A DNA stretch of 64,000 bases from assembly GCF_000242895.2 (NCBI RefSeq), contig NC_021171.1, positions 4,374,001-4,438,000 on the forward strand, read 5' to 3'. Below, one piece after another: positions 61,413 through 64,000 of this stretch. Origin of the DNA: Bacillus sp. 1NLA3E (GTDB lineage: Bacteria > Bacillota > Bacilli > Bacillales > Cytobacillaceae). Below the pieces are notes generated by a model. It ran no database searches and was not told the DNA's origin. It saw only the letters and a program-made list of their open reading frames with translations. A program made the translations under genes and the position numbers. How positions within the stretch are numbered: the first letter of the stretch is position 1; each line of letters starts with the position of its first letter.

Positions 61413-62390
61413 TTGATACTTAAGGAACGTCCTCTCCCGATTGAAATCAAAAAGGAAGAGGCATTATTGAGAAGAATAGAAAAAAATGATCCTAGAAGGC
61501 CCAAAATTGAAGAAAATCTAGCAAAAAGATGGGCTGGATACCGAGGAGAAAAAATGTTAGACTACCATTTAGGTTTCCTGCCCCATGATAAATATTTCAT
61601 TTTAAATGATCTCCGCCTCCCCTTCGGTCAAACCTTCTTCCAAATTGACTCCTTAATCTTTTCCACAAATTTCGGCGTAAACACAGAGGTTAAAAACATA
61701 ATTGGTACCTTATTTTTTGAAAATCAATTCCAACAATTAATTCGTATACTCGATGGTAACGAAACAGGATTCCAGGATCCAATCGCACAAGTAAAACGGC
61801 AAAAACTCCAACTTAGCAAGCTCTTTGAGAAATGGCATCCCAGCCAGATCCCCCTCGAATATCTCGTTGCCATTAGCCATCCCACTACAATCATAAAATC
61901 CGAAAAAGAAAATCCTCGTGTATATCAAAAGGTCTTCTTCGCCCACCAGATACCTGATAAAATAGAGACACTCTGGCAAACTCACAATAAGCAATTTCTC
62001 ACTTTAAAAGACATAAAGAAACTGTCCCGGTTCCTTATCAAACACCACACACCCAAAAACTTCGATGTATTAAAATATTACGGAATTTCACCCGAAGAAC
62101 TTAAAACCGGTATTCAATGTCCAAAATGTTTAACATACCTAATGATCCGCCACAAAGGTTCATGGTTGTGCCAAAATTGCGGTGTCTACACTAAAAATGC
62201 TTACGTCCAGGCTGTTCATGATTATTTCCTATTGGTTGATTCCAAAATGACGAACAGCCAATGTTGCTCCTTCCTTCAGTTTTCCTCACCTACACTTTCC
62301 AGATACTTACTTTCTGCAATGAATTTACCGTATTCAGGCGCAAATAAGGGAAGAGTTTATTTTCCACCAGATTCACTTTTCAATTCCTAA
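61413..62390 (+). CDS. NERD-domain protein with zinc ribbon
   Basis: The 325-residue protein has a helical N terminus and a nuclease-related NERD domain from about residue 45: KRWAGYRGEKMLDYHL, then QIDSLIFSTNFGVNTEVKN with the Asp and Glu-x-Lys of the endonuclease-like fold. A C-terminal zinc ribbon (CPKC and CQNC) and a last helical part follow. NERD proteins are thought to process DNA but are poorly studied. TTG at 61413 follows AAGGAG. It is solitary; no defence genes are adjacent. Confidence 0.85.
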   Translation: MILKERPLPIEIKKEEALLRRIEKNDPRRPKIEENLAKRWAGYRGEKMLDYHLGFLPHDKYFILNDLRLPFGQTFFQIDSLIFSTNFGVNTEVKNIIGTLFFENQFQQLIRILDGNETGFQDPIAQVKRQKLQLSKLFEKWHPSQIPLEYLVAISHPTTIIKSEKENPRVYQKVFFAHQIPDKIETLWQTHNKQFLTLKDIKKLSRFLIKHHTPKNFDVLKYYGISPEELKTGIQCPKCLTYLMIRHKGSWLCQNCGVYTKNAYVQAVHDYFLLVDSKMTNSQCCSFLQFSSPTLSRYLLSAMNLPYSGANKGRVYFPPDSLFNS

Positions 62391-62447
62391 AAGTCTCCAT
62401 CAACCTTCTGGACCTTAAGCACCGAAATTTATTCAAAATATAAGGCA

Positions 62448-62480
62448 GTATAAAAGCCGATGACAAAATGTCATCGGCTT
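62448..62480 (-). terminator. terminator of the thiolase gene
   Basis: On the minus strand AAGCCGATGACA pairs with TGTCATCGGCTT, followed by TTATACTG. Confidence 0.85.
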
Positions 62481-62574
62481 CTGTATTTCTTTTATAAAAA
62501 TATGGCATCAGAATAATCTACCAAACACAAAAATTCGGAAAATTAAAGGGGCAACTAACACCAAAATACCTTAA

Positions 62575-63765
62575 TTACTCGTTAATACCTTCAACGATTG
62601 TAGCAACACCTTGACCGCCACCAATACATAATGTAGCTAAACCAAGCTTAGATTGACGTTTTTGCATTTCATGAATTAATGTTACGAGAATACGAGCTCC
62701 ACTATTTCCGATTGGATGTCCAATAGAAATCGCTCCACCATTCACGTTTAATTTATCGTTATCAAAACCAAGCTCTTTACCTACAGCAAGAGATTGAGCA
62801 GCAAATGCTTCGTTAGCTTCAATTAAATCAATATCTTCTAATGAAACTGCGCCTTTTTCAAGAACCTTTTTCACTGCAGCAACTGGACCAATTCCCATAA
62901 TAGCCGGATCAACACCAGCGTTTGCATTGGCACGGATACTTACTAATGGTTTAATTCCTAATTGATCAGCTTTTTCACGGCTCATCACAACAACAGCTGC
63001 AGCTCCATCGTTTACGCCTGAAGCGTTCCCAGCTGTAACCGTACCATCCTTTTTGAATGCAGGACGAAGTTTTCCAAGGCTTTCAGCAGTTGTACCCGCA
63101 CGTGGGAATTCATCTTGTGCAAATACAGTGACTTGACCTTTTCTACCTTTAATTTCAACAGGAACAATCTCAGCTTCAAAGCGACCAGAATTAATCGCTG
63201 CTTGAGTTTTTTCTTGACTCCATGCAGAAAATTGGTCTTGCTCTTCTCTAGTAAGGTCATATTTATCAACTAGATTTTCAGCGGTAATTCCCATATGGTA
63301 ACCATTAATCGCACAATTTAAACCATCGTGAAGCAAAGTATCTTCTAATGGTTGATTTCCCATTTTAAAGCCAGCACGTGCATTTTCTAAAATATAAGGA
63401 GCTCTGCTCATGTTTTCCATTCCACCAGCTACAACAATTTCAGCGTCACCAGCAATGATGGCTTGAGTAGCCAAATGTACAGATTTCAATCCAGATCCAC
63501 ATAATTTATTAATTGTCATTGATGGAACTTCAATTGGTAATTCAGCAGCTAAAGCAGCTTGGCGAGCTGGGTTTTGTCCTAAACCTGCTTGTAAAACATT
63601 TCCCATGATTACTTCATCAACTTGGTTAGGTTTAACGCCAGCGCGAGCTAGTGCTTCCTTAATAACAATTCCGCCTAGATCAGTAGCTTTAACGCCACTT
63701 AAACTTCCCATGAAACTTCCAACTGCTGTTCTAACAGCACTCACAATCACAACTTCTTTAACCAT
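62575..63765 (-). CDS. acetyl-CoA C-acetyltransferase (thiolase)
   Basis: The 396-residue enzyme joins two acetyl-CoA to acetoacetyl-CoA or runs the reverse reaction. The acylated Cys is in [13 protein letters not shown] near residue 88. The C-terminal His and Cys are in [15 protein letters not shown] and [11 protein letters not shown]. The length and [13 protein letters not shown] motif fit biosynthetic-type thiolases such as MmgA and ThlA. GGGGAG precedes the ATG. I saw nothing definite in the upstream 63766-64000. Confidence 0.95.
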   Translation of the reverse strand: MVKEVVIVSAVRTAVGSFMGSLSGVKATDLGGIVIKEALARAGVKPNQVDEVIMGNVLQAGLGQNPARQAALAAELPIEVPSMTINKLCGSGLKSVHLATQAIIAGDAEIVVAGGMENMSRAPYILENARAGFKMGNQPLEDTLLHDGLNCAINGYHMGITAENLVDKYDLTREEQDQFSAWSQEKTQAAINSGRFEAEIVPVEIKGRKGQVTVFAQDEFPRAGTTAESLGKLRPAFKKDGTVTAGNASGVNDGAAAVVVMSREKADQLGIKPLVSIRANANAGVDPAIMGIGPVAAVKKVLEKGAVSLEDIDLIEANEAFAAQSLAVGKELGFDNDKLNVNGGAISIGHPIGNSGARILVTLIHEMQKRQSKLGLATLCIGGGQGVATIVEGINE

Positions 63766-64000
63766 ATATATAACTCCCCTATCATGTTTTTTATAGTAAA
63801 CCCATTCTCAAACCCTACTAACCTACTATTACACCAGTCGTCCAAACGCATGCAAACAGCCATCACCAGCCAAGATCTGGTGAAGAAAGATCAATTCATA
63901 GCCATCTTCTATGTATGTAATCACCGTTTTGTTCCTCTAGTGCAATTCAAACCTTAGTCTTTTCATTCGATAATCAATCGCTCCGGCAAACCAACAAACA

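Noticed and set aside
61377-64000. Defence island around the NERD protein
   Set aside because: Neighbours are a NUDIX hydrolase and a thiolase; no restriction, helicase or toxin genes are seen.

Overview
The window reads as chromosomal DNA of a low-GC, endospore-former-type Bacillaceae (Bacillus, Neobacillus or a close relative). The reasons are AGGAGG-type ribosome binding sites, many TTG and GTG starts, close relatives of Bacillus subtilis genes (manA, gmuE, xpaC-yaaN, sdhCAB, aspA, the kdg/kdu genes, yoaE, glnK-glnL) and Firmicute-style lysine and cyclic-di-GMP riboswitches. The species cannot be fixed from the sequence.

Region by region: 1-3407 is a pair of nested group II introns; the inner one sits in the YADD codons of the outer one's reverse transcriptase. 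3408-4742 holds a broken comM/yifB and a RAYT transposase. 5015-7112 is a mannose/fructose operon (manA, fructokinase) with two LacI-type operators, followed by a 51-bp minisatellite. 7689-12764 carries small envelope or unknown genes, including a DUF5667 protein under a cyclic-di-GMP-I riboswitch. 12830-22295 is a fumarate/malate module: a two-component system, a DASS transporter with an FNR-type box, a two-subunit class I fumarase and an ABE-type (CCG-domain) fumarate reductase. 22517-24191 is a class D sortase with its LPXTA substrate. 24494-33303 mixes cspA, DUF975, an IS1182-family element inserted in a GC-rich repeat, xpaC-telA, a lysine permease behind an L-box, and small genes.

33520-42263 is a second fumarate module: DcuA/B-type transporter, aspartase and a classical SdhCAB/FrdCAB complex, divergent from a GlnKL-like two-component system. 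42588-50563 is a 2-keto-3-deoxygluconate (pectin/uronate) catabolic locus: KdgR, an iron alcohol dehydrogenase, kdgT-kdgK, divergent kduI-kdgA-kduD-yhcH. 51050-64000 holds a hydroxyacid dehydrogenase, a solo IS605-type TnpB element, a MarR/MFS efflux pair with clear operators, a hydrolase, a YoaE-like molybdoenzyme, a NUDIX hydrolase, a NERD protein and a thiolase.

Taken together, the window suggests a facultative anaerobe able to import C4-dicarboxylates or aspartate, convert them to fumarate and reduce fumarate by two unrelated enzyme complexes, each with its own transporter and sensor. The gene islands are separated by unusually dense non-coding repeats: a covarying hairpin family with the core GGGGGTCAGGCACC (11 copies), a GC-rich MITE-like family (5 copies), and three arrays of short motifs repeated every 20-21 bp.
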